From contig NW_026947484.1 of the NCBI RefSeq assembly GCF_034190915.1, forward strand, positions 140,590,982-140,654,981: 64,000 nucleotides of DNA, in the 5' to 3' direction. Both the position numbers and the translations under genes were made by a program. Below the pieces are notes generated by a model. It worked only from the letters and a program-made list of their open reading frames with translations. It ran no database searches and was not told the origin of the DNA. This DNA is from Cavia porcellus (Eukaryota; Chordata; Mammalia; Rodentia; Caviidae). Shown here piece after piece: positions 25,338 to 36,821 of the stretch (its first letter is position 1; every line of letters begins with the position of its first letter).

Positions 25338-26124
25338 TCTTTTTTCTTTTTTTATTTTAAAGAGATTAAGACAAAAGAGGACAAAACAAAGCAAATCAGA
25401 ACAGAACAATGTAAGCAACATAACACTTCTAACAAGACAACCGGATATTAACAGTAGCTACCATAATGTCTCTTTCTTTGAAATAGTTGAGCATCCTTCA
25501 CATACAATAGTATCAAACATATCAAAATAGTATAAAACAATTCAAGAGAATGAAAGTATTACAGGGTATTCAGAACCAAATAACAGAAAATGAACAATGG
25601 CTACTATATTATCTCATTTTCCATAGAAAATTTGTTTATACTATTATACATACCAATATCCAATAAGATACAACATGATAGAACCAATGAAAATAGGAAA
25701 ACAAAAGCATGGTAGGACTTCAAAGCAAGAGGATATTAAATCAGCAATGGCTGCTATAATGTCTTGTTTTCTTCAAAATAGCTATTCATACCATCACACA
25801 TAATAAAATCAAACAAAACAGAATAAAATCATTCCAACTAATGAATGAAAACATTATAAGACTTCAAAGCAATGTAATGGGCAATCAAGATTACCATAAA
25901 ATCTTATGTACTCTTACCATTTCTTACACTAGTGAGACTATATGGTATTTATACATGTGATTTATTTTGCTTATGAGTATGGTCTCAAGTTGCATCCATT
26001 TATTTATAAATACCTTAATATGATCATTCTTTATAGCTGAGTAGTACTCCACTGTATAAAAATACTACAACTTTTTTATCCATTCTTCAGTTGATAGACA
26101 TTTAGGTTGTTTCCAAGATCTGGG
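25338..26124 (-). mobile_element. 5'-truncated L1 insertion (L1-E)
   Basis: On the minus strand it holds only the last ~200 bp of ORF2/3' region (25910-26124), followed by a 3' untranslated array (25350-25920). Flanks show a short imperfect duplication (AAAGCTCT at ~25329, AAAGCCTCT at ~26126), and the host repeat continues on both sides. This is the structure of a target-primed L1 insertion. Confidence 0.75.
25350..25920 (-). repeat. L1 3'UTR tandem array, ~145-bp units
   Basis: A recurring block (CAATGGCTACTATAATGTC-like, then TTCAAAATAG, CATACCATCACA, AACAGAATAAAATC, GACTTCAAAGCAA) starts at ~25452, 25595, 25745 and 25886, a period of 141-150 bp. The units have diverged. They lie after the L1 coding end in L1 orientation. 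Confidence 0.75.
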
Positions 26125-26340
26125 AAAAGCCTCTGTCCCTTATATTGTATCCAGGCTACTGGGATTAGGGCTGTGCCAAACCAATCATTGGATTGATTTA
26201 GTATTCACTCACCCTAAATCATAGCATTGCACGGTAAATCAATCACATATTCTAGCTTCAGCCCCACCTATGACTGCACAAGGATTTGGGGGGACAACTA
26301 GACATAAGTCCTAACTCTGATATAATATCAAGAGATGACA
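26125..26340 (+). repeat. Interspersed repeat, right half of split copy
   Basis: Continues the element begun at 25140: TATTGTATCCAGGCTACTG parallels TATTGTACACAGGCCACTG at 32470. It ends with GGGGGGACAACTAGACATAA. Confidence 0.55.
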
Positions 26341-26830
26341 TATTTGGGGAAAATAGACTTCCTCGCGCACTTCTGGTGAGGGTAAAAACTGTAACAGCAT
26401 AGTACTACTATTACAATAAAAAGAAACATTTCCTTTGATCAAATAATTCCTAGAAGGACTCTATTCTTTATAAATAAAGGCACTCGTGGTAGAATAAGCA
26501 TATATGAATGTTTACTACAACATTATTTGTAGTGGCAAAAAACTAGAAACAGCTGTCCATCAATAAGGCAATGGTTGAAGAACTTTCAGTGAAACCATCC
26601 TTTGAATCATCCTATGCAGTTATTTGAAAGAATTAGTTAGCTCTATAATATTGGTCTGGCAGGATGCCTCTGACAGGCTCAAGAAGGGGGGAAATGCAAT
26701 AAATTATCTTTATAATGTAAGCACTTGTCCTTTCTGTGTGTACATGTACTTGCTTGATTATACACAAGAAAAGAGGCCACCAAACTCTTAAATATTGCTA
26801 AGGAATGAAATAAGACTCATGATGAGACTT
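26341..26830. other. Intronic sequence, possible old L1
   Basis: ACTACAACATTATTTGTAGT and AAACTAGAAACAGCTGTCCA (26513-26560) look like an old L1 ORF2 3' end on the plus strand. The rest is unassigned. Confidence 0.45.
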
Positions 26831-26849
26831 TATTTTTTCTTTATAGACA

Positions 26850-27470
26850 TATGTATTTTTATTTTTTTTTAATTCTTTAGTTTTAAGAGAATAAAACCAA
26901 ATATAACAAAACAAAATAGTCAGTCAAAACAAAAGGATGGACATAGTACATGATGTAAAAACAAAATATAAGTTGATCAACAATAGTTACCATAATGCCT
27001 CTTGCTATCTTCAAAAGAATTGCCCATATCATCAGGTATAATAAAATTGAACAAAGTGCTACAGAACAAAATCAATAAAAATCAAACATTGGAAACATTA
27101 CAGGACTTCAAAAGAAGATAATAGTCAAACCAGAATGGGTGTCATAGTGAATCTTATTGTCTTCAAAGTAGTTGCCTATATGCTCGGACTTCATACTATC
27201 AAACATAACAGAGTAAAATAAAATCAGCCAAAACAAGACAGTGAAAGCAATACAGCGCTTCAAATCAAGTTAATAGGAAATCAAAAATGGTTATCATCAT
27301 ATATTCTGCTGTGTTTAGACTAGCTGTTCATGCCATCAAATCTGATACAAGTAGACAAACTGGAACAGAATAAAACCAAACTAAACAGAATGATGAAAAC
27401 AATATGGATTTAAAATCATGATAAAAGATGAGCAATGGCCACTGCTTTCCCTTTTTAGACAGTTCTTCCT
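26850..27470 (-). repeat. L1 3'UTR tandem array, ~150-bp units
   Basis: The same unit as at 25350-25920 recurs at ~26991, 27133, 27284 and 27433 (CAATAGTTACCATAATGCC, then diverged copies), with matching ACTTCAAA and CATATCATCA boxes. Period 142-151 bp. Confidence 0.75.
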
Positions 27471-27528
27471 CTTTCACTTTCACAGGGTGCACTGTACATT
27501 TTTTATCCCACTAACTCCTTTAGTTTTT

Positions 27529-27636
27529 TTTTTTTTTTTTTTTTGTCTTTTTCCTTTTTATCGGTACCAGGGATCGAACCCATGACTGCCTGCTTACAAG
27601 GCAGGCGCTTATGCCACTGAGCTAAATCCCCAGCCC
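27529..27636 (-). repeat. ID-type SINE, young subfamily, 15-bp target duplication
   Basis: Flanked by ACTCCTTTAGTTTTT at 27514-27528 and 27637-27651. Reverse complement of GGGCTGGGGATTTAGCTCAG ... GGTACCGATAAAAAGGAAAA with a poly-A (here poly-T) tail. Inserted in the 3' part of L1-D. Confidence 0.93.
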
Positions 27637-28159
27637 ACTCCTTTAGTTTTTAGATTAGGGAGGCAGCCCACTATTCACCTAAATGATTCTGAACCTTTTT
27701 ACCCCTCAGCATGATCTCAAGTTGTATTCATTTACCTACAAGAGCCTCAAAATTTTCTTTCTTTATAGCTGAGTAGTTTTCCATTGTATAAAGGTATTAT
27801 GGCTTTTAGCCAATCTGCAGCTGATGGGCAAGATACCCCCACTTTTATTTGGTTCCCTATCATACAGAGCATTGTTTTCTCATCTTTAACTTTCAGTCTA
27901 TAAACTCTGTGTCTGGTTAATTGTGTTTCTTACACAGAGCATATTGATAGACTCTTATCTCCTGATCCACTCTGCCTGTGTTTCTTTTTATTGGTGAATC
28001 AAGGCCATCCACATTAGTGATTATAGACAACCTTCTCTGCCTCATCTTTACAATGTTATTTTTCTGCCATTGGTTGTCTACTTTTCCCCTTCATTCCACT
28101 GTCTGCCCCATTCAGTGAGGCCTCTCTGCCACTGTTCCTGAAACCATGGTCTTTTTCTC

Positions 28160-29315
28160 TCTTCTCTCTAGAATGTCCTTCAGTATTTTTTGTAGGTATG
28201 GTTTGGTGGTAATGAACTCCCCCAATTCCTCTTTGTCATGGAAGCATCTTGTTTCTCCATTAATTTTGAGAGATAGTTTTGCAGGATAGATCAATGTGGG
28301 TTGGAGGTTATTTTCTTTCAGGATTTGGAATACTTTACTCCAAGTGCTTCTTGATTTGATGGTTTGTGTCGAGAAGTCTGCCATGATTCTGATGGGTTTT
28401 CCTTTATAGGTGATCTGTTTCTTTTCTCTGACAGCTTTTAATATTTTGTTCTTGTGTTGAATTTCTGGGATCTTGATTAGTATATGCCTGGTGTAGATCT
28501 ATTTTGGTTATAGCTGGCTGGAGTTCTGTATGCCTCAGTTATCTGAATATCATTTCCTTTTCCTATGTTTGGGAAGTTTTCTTTAATTATTTCTATAAAT
28601 AGCTTTTGTATTTCCTTTGTGTTTACCCCTGCTTCTTTACTCACATTTATTATTCTTAGGTTATAGATCCTCTTGTCATCTTCTAGCCTTTGTATTGTTA
28701 CTTCCTGGTTCCTTGTTATTTTTAAGAGATCTTTCCTTAGGGGCTGGGGATTTAGCTCAGCAGCATAAGTGCCTGTCTTATAAGCAGGCAGTAGTGAGTT
28801 TGATCCCTGGTACCGATAAAAAGGAAAAAGACCAAAAAAAAAAAAAAAAAAAAAGAGAGAGAGAGAGATCTTTCCTTTCATGATCACAAACTGCAAACTT
28901 GTCTTCAAGGTTTGATAGTCTCTTTTGTTTCTTTCAAGCAGTTTTGCCAGTTTTCAATGGAGTTTTTAATTTCCTGGTAATCTCTTTGAACCTGTTTCAT
29001 GTGTTCTAAATTTTTTTTATATTCTTCATTGAAGGTTTCCCTCCTTTTTCTATGCTCCTTTATTCTTTCATCTATGTCTTCTTTGGAGGTGCTTATCAAT
29101 TATTTTATTATGTTTCTCATATCTTCTTTTACCTGTAATAGTATTTCTGTTCTAAATTCTCTTATAGCTTCATAGAATTGTTTCTTTATTTCAGTTGCTG
29201 TTGCTTCAAAAACTACAGGTGTGCAATTCCCGATCTCTTCTGTGTTTTCATCTCCTAGACCAGTACTGCTTGGGTTGGAGGCCAGAGACTGCCTTTTGCT
29301 TCTTCCTCTTGTCAT
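28160..29315 (-). pseudogene. L1-D ORF1, interrupted by a SINE
   Basis: Starts MTRGRSKRQSLASNPSSTGL at 29315. A coiled-coil segment follows (29100-28905), then an RRM-like segment with RLEDDKRIYNLRIINVSKEA (~28700-28640), then a C-terminal domain with ADFSTQTIKSRSTWSKVFQI (28112-28384). The ID SINE at 28740 and small frameshifts break the frame. The best preserved ORF1 of the window. Confidence 0.87.
28740..28863 (+). repeat. ID-type SINE, young subfamily, in L1-D ORF1
   Basis: GGGGCTGGGGATTTAGCTCA start, GGTACCGATAAAAAGGAAAA tail and a long A run followed by GA repeats. Target duplication AGAGATCTTTCCTT at 28725-28738 and 28864-28877. It opposes the L1 orientation. Confidence 0.93.
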
Positions 29316-30158
29316 GTTCCTGGTTTCTTCTGGAAAAGTGGGTAGCAGGGTCCCTATCACTTCCTGTATTGGTTATAGTTACTCTGAAGTGTGTTGGCTA
29401 GGTGTTTCTGCTGTTTGCTGCTTTCCCCAGTCTGCTGGTTGCTATTGGAGTGTAAGCAGGGGCAGGGCAGGCTGACCTTTCCCTTCTGAGCTGGGTTAAT
29501 CACAGGAGGTCTTTAGCACATTAGTGTGTGCTGGGTGGGTGGGGTTGATAGGGATAGCTTTAGGGAAACCTTGGCAATGGCCATTGGACCGTGCAGAGGG
29601 GCAGGATTCAGTCCAAGCAATTTCCATCAGTCTGCTCTGAGCTCTAGGAGTGGCTGAATGAAGCTGGCTACAGTTCTGTCTCCAGGCTTGTCCTGCCCAA
29701 CTCCAAAATGGTGCCTGGCCAATAGCCCACTCCCACTGGAGGACTAAGTCCCTCACAATCACCACCAGCCAGTACAGTTCTCCGATCTGCTGCTCCCCTC
29801 TGCCATGGTGTCTCCCCGCCAAGGCCTTCAGGCTTTTCTAGCCACCAGTTTCACTATGCCTATGTGTCTCCAGGCTCAAATGGCACTTCTGGCACGGTGG
29901 TTACAGCTCTGATGAAAGCGCCTCCAGCTACCGCCTTCTTCTGTTTTTTTTCTTCTCTTCTCTTTTCTTCTCTTTTTCTATTTTCTTTATTATTATTTCA
30001 GTGGGCTTCAATTCTCACTTTAGTTTCTTCCTGGGTTGAGGGGACCCACTTCTTTCCTTCTTGTCTTCTCCAGAATCTGGATTGTTTCTCACTAAGAGGC
30101 TTTTTACTCTGCTGCTTACTGTTCCGCCATCTTCCTAGACTCCAGACTAATGTATTTT

Positions 30159-30242
30159 TTTTTTTTTTTTTTTTACGGACTGGGGATCAAATTCATGACC
30201 TCATGCTTGCCAGGCAGGCACTTATGCCACTGAGCTAAATCC
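30159..30242 (-). repeat. ID-type SINE with 17-bp target duplication
   Basis: Flanked by CCAGACTAATGTATTTT at 30142-30158 and 30243-30259. Older-type tail without the ACCGATAAAAAGG segment. It sits at the 5' boundary of L1-D. Confidence 0.9.
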
Positions 30243-30750
30243 CCAGACTAATGTATTTTTAAAATTTGGAGTTTTATCAACTTTTATAATTTGGAGTTTT
30301 ATCAATTTTTAAAAAGTTTTAAATGATAAAGTATTATTGAAATTGTTACTGAAAAAATATTTTCAGATTATATCCTAGGATCATCACACATTCAGTCTGA
30401 CCTGGAATTCCTTCTATCTACCATATTTCTTGATAATTAGAGGAACATCTAATAAGATTTGAATATTCAAGCCATATTCAGGTGTATAAGTGTGCTGGCA
30501 TTATCAAATACTAACGTGTTAATGAGCTAATAGATTTTAGAAAAGTTTTAACAACGAACATATTATGAGATTTATGTAATGCCTTTAAAAATTTTATGTC
30601 ATCTCAACTTTTATTTAGTGACATAGCCCTATTTTGCAAAATGAGAAACCTAAGAGACAAAGAGTTGGTATCATCTCAAATTAGCAGTAGAACCATCATC
30701 TTTTGTTACCAAGTTGAAGAGTCTTTGACATTATAACTATAACTTGTTTT

Positions 30751-30859
30751 TTTTTTTTTTTTTGTCTTTTTCCTTTTTATCGGTACCAGGGATCGAACTC
30801 ACGACTGCCTGCTTACAAGGCAGGCGCTTATGCCGCTGAGCTAAATCTCCAGCCCCTAG
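30751..30859 (-). repeat. ID-type SINE, young subfamily, with target duplication
   Basis: Flanked by CTATAACTTGTTTT at 30737-30750 and 30860-30873. The reverse complement has the full tRNA-like head and the GGTACCGATAAAAAGGAAAA tail. Confidence 0.93.
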
Positions 30860-30873
30860 CTATAACTTGTTTT

Positions 30874-32032
30874 AAAAAAAAAGTATTCTGAGCTGAGTTT
30901 CTTGAAAAATGTAGAGCTCCCACTCTCTAGAGATCATAGATGCTGACTGTGTATTGTATTTATCAAAGAATATGTAGTCAATATACAAGTTAATGATTCC
31001 TGAAATATGGTTATTTTAGAAATCAGGGTTATTCTCTTGAGCTCTGTCCAGTATAAAATTAAGAACTTCATACACCCCAATGGCTGTATAAAGACTTCAG
31101 CGATGGAGGTTGCTGAGCAATGTCCACTGTCAACCAAGGAATTCTGAAATCTTTAGGAAAGCCCTATTTGGTTTCCAGGGACCCAACCTCCTGAGCCAAA
31201 TATTAAAGTATCACTGTGCTGAGGGAATTATGAGCCAATAAAGGTTCAATATTGTTTGCTGCATTGAGAACAAGGATATGGCTCATGGTTTTCAACAAAT
31301 TGCTTAAAACAAGGGTAAAACTCAACTGGAATTAAGATCACTCAGCACCTGATACTGCCCCAAAATTTCTAATCCTCAGATATCTAAGAGCAGCTGTTGT
31401 TTGCTATAAATAAACTAGTGATACCTTAACCACTTCTTGTTAATGCCTGGACATTCATTCCTAGGGATTTCAGAGAAGCAATGGTTGGCCAAAACAAGCT
31501 TCCATAGATTAAAGGTCTGATCTGTGCACGGGACTGTGGCAAACTGGATAGGACTCTAGCCAGGTAGGCCAGAATCAGGACAATCGACATTGCATTCCTG
31601 CCTATAAAGGAGAAGGGCATTTCTGTGGCTGGCCCAGTGAATATCCTGTCCCAGAAAACTAAATGAAAGAACATTTCACATTCAAACAGCAAGAAAGAGA
31701 GCTAGCAAAGTTGTAGCAATTAAGCCTAGATGAGATAATCCAGTGACAGAAGTTTGTAAACATGGGTGCAAACTACCTGCCTGCCAGATAAAAAGATCCT
31801 CTGAAGGCCTTTAGGAAGTAAGGTTTATTCTGCCTGACAAGCAACAAAAAATTAGAGTTTCTAATAGATTCCCTTTGAAAGGTTGGTTAGAACAGTTCCC
31901 CAGATAATTGAAAAAGAAAACTGCTTTGTTTCTTTCTCCTCAATGTGACTCTGAATTGCTGGAACAACCTCAATGAATCCACTAACAAAACTATATATCT
32001 CTCTCTGACTGGCTAATTCTCTGTGGCTTTAG
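30874..32032. other. Intron before exon E2, possible unidentified LTR-like repeat
   Basis: 31130-31870 has a base composition and phrases unlike its surroundings, and an 88-codon minus-strand frame (31426-31692) beginning MLFECEMFFHLVF. I recognise no protein family and no clear LTR ends. Left unassigned. Confidence 0.35.
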
Positions 32033-32156
32033 GTCTGATGTGGAGAATGTCAACAGCCAGAATGAAGCTGAGCTCCGGCGCCAGTTTGAGGAGCGGCAGC
32101 AAGAGACACAGCATGTTTATGAGCTTTTGGAGAATAAAATCCAGCTCTTGCAGGAG
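32033..32156 (+). CDS. PDE4DIP: PDE4DIP long-isoform exon (local E2)
   Basis: Acceptor ctttag, donor GAG|GTAAGT, 124 bases. The first base completes the Trp codon from E1, then the exon reads SDVENVNSQNEAELRRQFEE and on to IQLLQE, ending in phase 0. It is a continuous coiled-coil segment with a typical Glu/Gln/Leu heptad pattern. The 7.3-kb intron before it is filled with L1 remnants and ID SINEs. Confidence 0.95.
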
Positions 32157-32269
32157 GTAAGTAGGAATGCCAAAAATCCCTGAGTAAAGGTTTTCTTTTA
32201 CCTCTTACCCTACTGCCCTGCTTTTTTGTTTTTACCTTTCCTTTCTCTACATCCATTCCCAAACCTATT

Positions 32270-32690
32270 GTCTTGGTTACTTTTCTCTTGTTGTTTGGGA
32301 CAAAACACCTGACACCCAAAATGAAGGAAGGAAAGTTTATTTAGCTCACCGTTTGTGGAGGTTTTAGTCCATAATCAGCTGGCTGCAAGGCAATGTGGCA
32401 TAGCACTGGGGCAACAGTTCAGGGCAGCAGCCTGAGCAAAAGGGTGGAACAAGCCTCTTTTCCCCCCTTGTATTGTACACAGGCCACTGCACCCTTCCAG
32501 GGAAGGTGTAGCACTCACAAAATCTCTGTGCCTTCCTCTTGCACAGGATAAAGATATTTACAAAATAAGGATCCTGGCTCCCTGCTGAGGCTCTTATTAA
32601 ACTTTTAAACTTCTCAAGGTGACACAATATATGAACTATAATACCTATCAAGTGTCCCTGTGTCATAAAACCCCTAACCTGGGTGGGACT
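32270..32690 (+). repeat. Interspersed repeat, fuller copy of the 25140 family
   Basis: Starts TTGTCTTGGTTACTTTTCTC, then GGGACAAAACACCTGACACC, AGTTTATTTAGCTCACCGTT and TTTTAGTCCATAATCAGCTGG. It ends close to the acceptor of exon E3 and serves as the uninterrupted reference for the copy split by L1-E. Confidence 0.6.
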
Positions 32691-32722
32691 TTGCAGCTTC
32701 TCAATTTTTGTTCTTTTTGAAG

Positions 32723-32898
32723 GAATCCAGACTAGCCAAGAATGAAGCTGCACGGATGGCAGCTCTGGTGGAAGCAGAGAAAGAATGTAACCTGGAGTTG
32801 TCAGAGAAGCTGAAGGGAGTCACTAAAGATCGGGAAGATGTACAAGGAGACCAGGTTGAACCAATCCAATATCTGGAGGCCCTGGCCCAGAAAGACAA
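32723..32898 (+). CDS. PDE4DIP: PDE4DIP long-isoform exon (local E3)
   Basis: Starts after ttgaag in phase 0 with ESRLAKNEAARMAALVEAEK and ends at GACAA|GTAGGT, leaving two bases of a Lys codon. 176 bases. An acidic, alanine-rich coiled coil passes into a less helical stretch (GVTKDREDVQGDQ). The acceptor is embedded in a T-rich tract right next to the end of an interspersed repeat (32270-32690). The first in-frame stop after the donor shows that read-through would terminate at once (TAG). Confidence 0.93.
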
Positions 32899-33157
32899 GT
32901 AGGTTCCTTTGGTTTTGTGTTGTCTTTGGCCTGTTTGCACACTTAGGAGAAGATACACTGTTCGCCTTTAAGAACTGATTGTGGAACCTCATCATTTTCA
33001 AAACTTTACACAACAAAAGATTTTCTTTTTAAGATTGAAACATCAATGATATCCCTTATGAAAACTCACTTCAGGAACCTAAGTAGGAATCAGTAAAGCA
33101 CCAAAGTGGTTCAATAGTGGTTAACAATGGACTTGTTCTTACTTTTATTTGCTGCAG

Positions 33158-33275
33158 GAAAATTGAAGAACTAAGTCAGAGCTTGGCTGCCCAGGAGAGA
33201 CTTGTAGAACAACTCTCCCAAGAGAAACAGCAGTTGTTAAATCTGCAGGAGGAGCCAGCTAGCATGGAAGTACAG
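33158..33275 (+). CDS. PDE4DIP: PDE4DIP long-isoform exon (local E4)
   Basis: Acceptor gctgcag, donor CAG|GTAAGA, 118 bases. The first base completes the Lys codon; the rest reads KIEELSQSLAAQERLVEQLS and ends MEVQ in phase 0. The exon is coiled coil. It joins in frame to the exon at 54497, skipping the alternative first exon, across a 21-kb intron. Its terminal Gln and phase match the end of the alternative exon at 46643, so the two N-termini are interchangeable at this point. Confidence 0.94.
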
Positions 33276-33950
33276 GTAAGATTTGAGTGGTATGTTCCAG
33301 GGCCTGCTTCCTGAGATCATATTATCGATTGCTGTGTAACAAATTACAACAAATTTAGAAGTTTAAAATAGCATATGTTATTCCCATTTTTGTAGGTCAG
33401 AAGTTTAGACCTGTTTTAGATAGAATCTCTGTTTAGTATCTCGTAAGTCTGAAATGTGTGGACTGGTTTTTCTCTGGAAGTGCACTTTGGGAAAGATCTG
33501 CCTCTAAGTTTCCTCAAGTTGTGGAAAAATTTATTTCTGAGTGATTATATAAATTATGTAGATTGTTACTTTGCAGTTAGCAGTGAAGAGACTGTTGCTT
33601 CTCTAACTTCTAAGCCTTCTTTTGAGGGCTCTGATTAGATAAACTCATTAGGAACCTAAATCTAAAAATCTCTTCACAATTGTCATATAACAACATAGCA
33701 TAGTTATTCAAAGACATTCCATCACTTTTGCTATGTTGTATTGATTAGAAGCAAGTTACAGCTTGCCTAAATTCAAGACAGTGATTGTACAAAGATGTAG
33801 ATACTAGGGAAGAATTATGGGGACTATCTTATAATTTTTCAATCATACAGTATGATTTATACCTATATATAACAAGAATGTGGCTTTAATGTCAAAAGAA
33901 AACTCCTACTGTCGTGGAAATAATTGCATTTAGTTCATCTATATCATTGC
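33276..33950. other. Intron after E4
   Basis: AT-rich unique sequence; a possible old element at 33320-33650 (ATTGCTGTGTAACAAATTAC is typical of a mammalian DNA-transposon-derived repeat). No exon seen. Confidence 0.35.
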
Positions 33951-33954
33951 TCTG

Positions 33955-34215
33955 AGAAGTTACTGCACTGTCTTACTTTACTTGTTCCTGAGACAAATAT
34001 CTGACACCCAAGTTAAAGGATGACAGGTTCATTTGACTGAGTTTGTAGAGGTTTCAGTTCATAGGTGGCTGGCTGCAAGGCAGGGTGGCATGGTAGAGTA
34101 GCATCATCGAGGAAAAGCATTTCATGGCAGGCAGAAGGCAGCAGTCACCCAGGCAGAAAGCTAGAAATGACCAGCAACTCTTTCTCTCCCTTATAAGCTG
34201 AATCCTAGCAGTGCA
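33955..34215 (+). repeat. Interspersed repeat, third copy of the 25140 family
   Basis: TTGTTCCTGAGACAAATATC, TTGTAGAGGTTTCAGTTCAT and GGCTGGCTGCAAGGCAGGGT correspond to the other copies. Confidence 0.55.
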
Positions 34216-35024
34216 CTAGAAAACAACTTGGAGAATAAGAAGCAAATTTCTATATTGATTATTTATTAGCTGTGTGATTATGAATGTGGCATTGTCCACT
34301 TTCCTATGTATAAACTGGGAAGATTAGTCCAAATAATCTCTAAAGGCCCCAATGCTAACATTGTTAAAATGACTTCAGGAAACTTGGAAAAATTATACGG
34401 TCCTCAAGGTATGTATTTTAGAGAAATAATACTCTTGTGTAAATATATTCTGTATTTATGTACATGTACCTGTTTTCATCATTACCTCTGGTAAGCACTG
34501 AAGTCATTTATTTAGTTCAATAATGAGGGGAACTGGTTGGTGTCAGCTTTTATACTAGTTTAAAGGAATGTTTAGAATGTAAGTACAGCTTGTAGAAGTT
34601 AATATTGCATGACCATCGGTCATAAAAAAAGAAACATAAATTATACTAATTGATAAACTTTTAAAAAATGTTGTCTGGAATCTATAAAATGTATTGTTAT
34701 TAGTATTATTGAATACTTTAGATATATGATCACAGTGTGCTGTTCTGTAAGTCAGTATTTCCCAATTTTCATAGAAAGCTTAATTTCCATAGAAAGTGAT
34801 ACATATACGATATGCTGAAGTACACGAGTGTGGCTGCTTATGGTAGGTAATTGCTCACTACCACTTTGGAGCCCTTACCCTGAGAGGGCCTTGGCATCTC
34901 TGTGCAATGGTGCACATTGTGCTGGTACACCTAGGTTGAACGCTGTACCACAGAGGGTCTCTGAAAATATGTCTTTCTTGTCCTTTAGCATATAGAGGAC
35001 AGAAATATCTCACAGTTCATTTCC
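34216..35024. other. Unique intronic sequence
   Basis: Nothing recognised beyond short MIR-like words near 34255-34310. Confidence 0.35.
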
Positions 35025-35027
35025 TAG

Positions 35028-35136
35028 ATTTTTTTTTGTACCAGGAATTGAACTTATAACTTCCTTAATACGCTTATATACTGTATAATCACGGTTGTCA
35101 GGCAGCCACTGTGCCACTGAGCTGTATCCCTGGCCT
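35028..35136 (-). repeat. ID-type SINE, old
   Basis: TTTGTACCAGGAATTGAACT ... TGCCACTGAGCTGTATCCCT; diverged and with an internal insertion relative to other copies. Confidence 0.7.
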
Positions 35137-36821
35137 TAGTGTTTTGTTTTGAGTGCATGGCTTATGGAGAAAAAATAATCAAGAATGGCTGTGCATGTAG
35201 GATTATGAAGCCCAGAATGACGTAAACAGACAATAGAGCCACTTAGCAGGCATCTAGATAATCCCGTGAAATTTCTCTCAAAGTGAATTTGGATTCCCAA
35301 GTAAAGTATAAGGGTTTGGATGCTATGATTCTATTTTATACTCTGCAGTCCAGACAGAATGACATGTTAAAGTGATTCTGTATCTTGGGAACTTTTAGTC
35401 AGTCTGAAGTAGTTCATATTGACTCATGGAAGGATGCAGTCAAGTACAAGTACAGAAAAGAAACCTTGATCCTTCCATGATTGATTCAGTGGCAGAGTTT
35501 CCTGACATTTAACTAGGGAAGTAGAATGACATGAAAGAATGAGCTTAAGTTTTAGAATTTGAATTCACCAGGTTTTAAATGTATGGCACTGGACAAGTCA
35601 AATAACCCCTCCAAATAAAGTTTCCTCTTGTGTAAAATAGTGATAGAATATTTTATGTTCAGCTATTTATAAAATGGATTGGAAATAACTTATATGAAAT
35701 GCCTTGCGTATTGCTCAAAATATGACAACTACTATTATCATCCATATTAATAATTTGAAAGAGGAAGGTTATTCTTCAAATAAGTAGCAGATATATAGTC
35801 TCAGTGAGTCACATTTTGCAAATTTCCTTCACATTATAACCATCTCTGTCTTACAAAAAATAATGATAAAATTAATAAATGTAATAGTTTTTAGTGAAAG
35901 TAATAGCTAGGAATGTCCCTCTGGATCCATTAGTCTTATACCTAGAAAAACTGTTTTAAGGGCAAAACCAAACTGAAAATTGCATCTGTGTTACTACCCC
36001 CCCCCGGAGGGGCATAACTGTGAATTATTCCAGGCAAATTGGCTAAAATGACTATTACATCCATTTACTAGAGGAAGCATTGAAGGACTTTCTATAACAT
36101 CTTGGGATCAGTTAGTCAAATTCAAATGGTTCACATTATAAAATGTAGAAATGAATTGATTTCTTAAATATATGTAATTTAAATACTTACCAATGAGTAT
36201 CCAATTTTTCTGTAGTACTAACATCAAAACATATTGCCATAGCCATATAGGAGCTACCTCTTATTTCAGGAGCCGCCCTTATGAAGTGGAAGAGAAAAAT
36301 TTAGTTTCTAAGCTCTCTGTCTGTCTTAGAGCACCTCACCTGAACCTTAGAAAAAAGGAATGCTCACAGGTCTTGCACTGCTAAGTTTGAATAGTCCAAG
36401 TGAATAATACTCAGTTACCCCCACCTCCTATTGATAAGCATTTTTCACGAGATCCCAGTATGAAAGTCTTGACTGGGTACAATCTTGGAGTATCAGAAGT
36501 TTCACTTAAGTGCTTTCATTCCCACAAACAAGACAGACACTTTTGATAAAGATTATTTGATTTGATTTTACTACTTTTTCTGGGTTTTTTTCCATCGTAA
36601 CAAAATATACTACAGCATCCATTATAGTTGGCATGTACTTGTATATTATTTATGAACTTCTGTTATGAGGTATGAGAAAAATACAAGTGATATAAATTTT
36701 TAAAAATATATATATTATATATTAAAATATTATAATAAAAGATATATTGCTATTCATTTTTTTCAAAATGCTCCCCTTCATTTTAAACACACTTGTCCTA
36801 TTATTCTTTTTTTCTCTCATT

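Larger units (their letters stand above)
26840..30150 (-). mobile_element. LINE-1 with large ORF2 deletion (L1-D)
   Basis: On the minus strand: 3' array (26850-27470), 3' end and ORF2 tail (27655-27833), an abrupt junction to the ORF2 N-terminal region (~27860-28080), ORF1 (28160-29315) and a 5' region to ~30150. About 3 kb of ORF2 is missing at ~27835-27860. Three ID SINEs with target duplications sit in it or at its edge. Confidence 0.85.

Noticed and set aside
25350..27470. CRISPR-like or satellite array
   Set aside because: The units are ~150 bp, diverged, without spacers, and joined to L1 3' ends. The genome is mammalian.
31426..31692. 88-codon minus-strand open frame
   Set aside because: No family recognised; it sits in a probable old repeat, and no splice or start context supports a gene.
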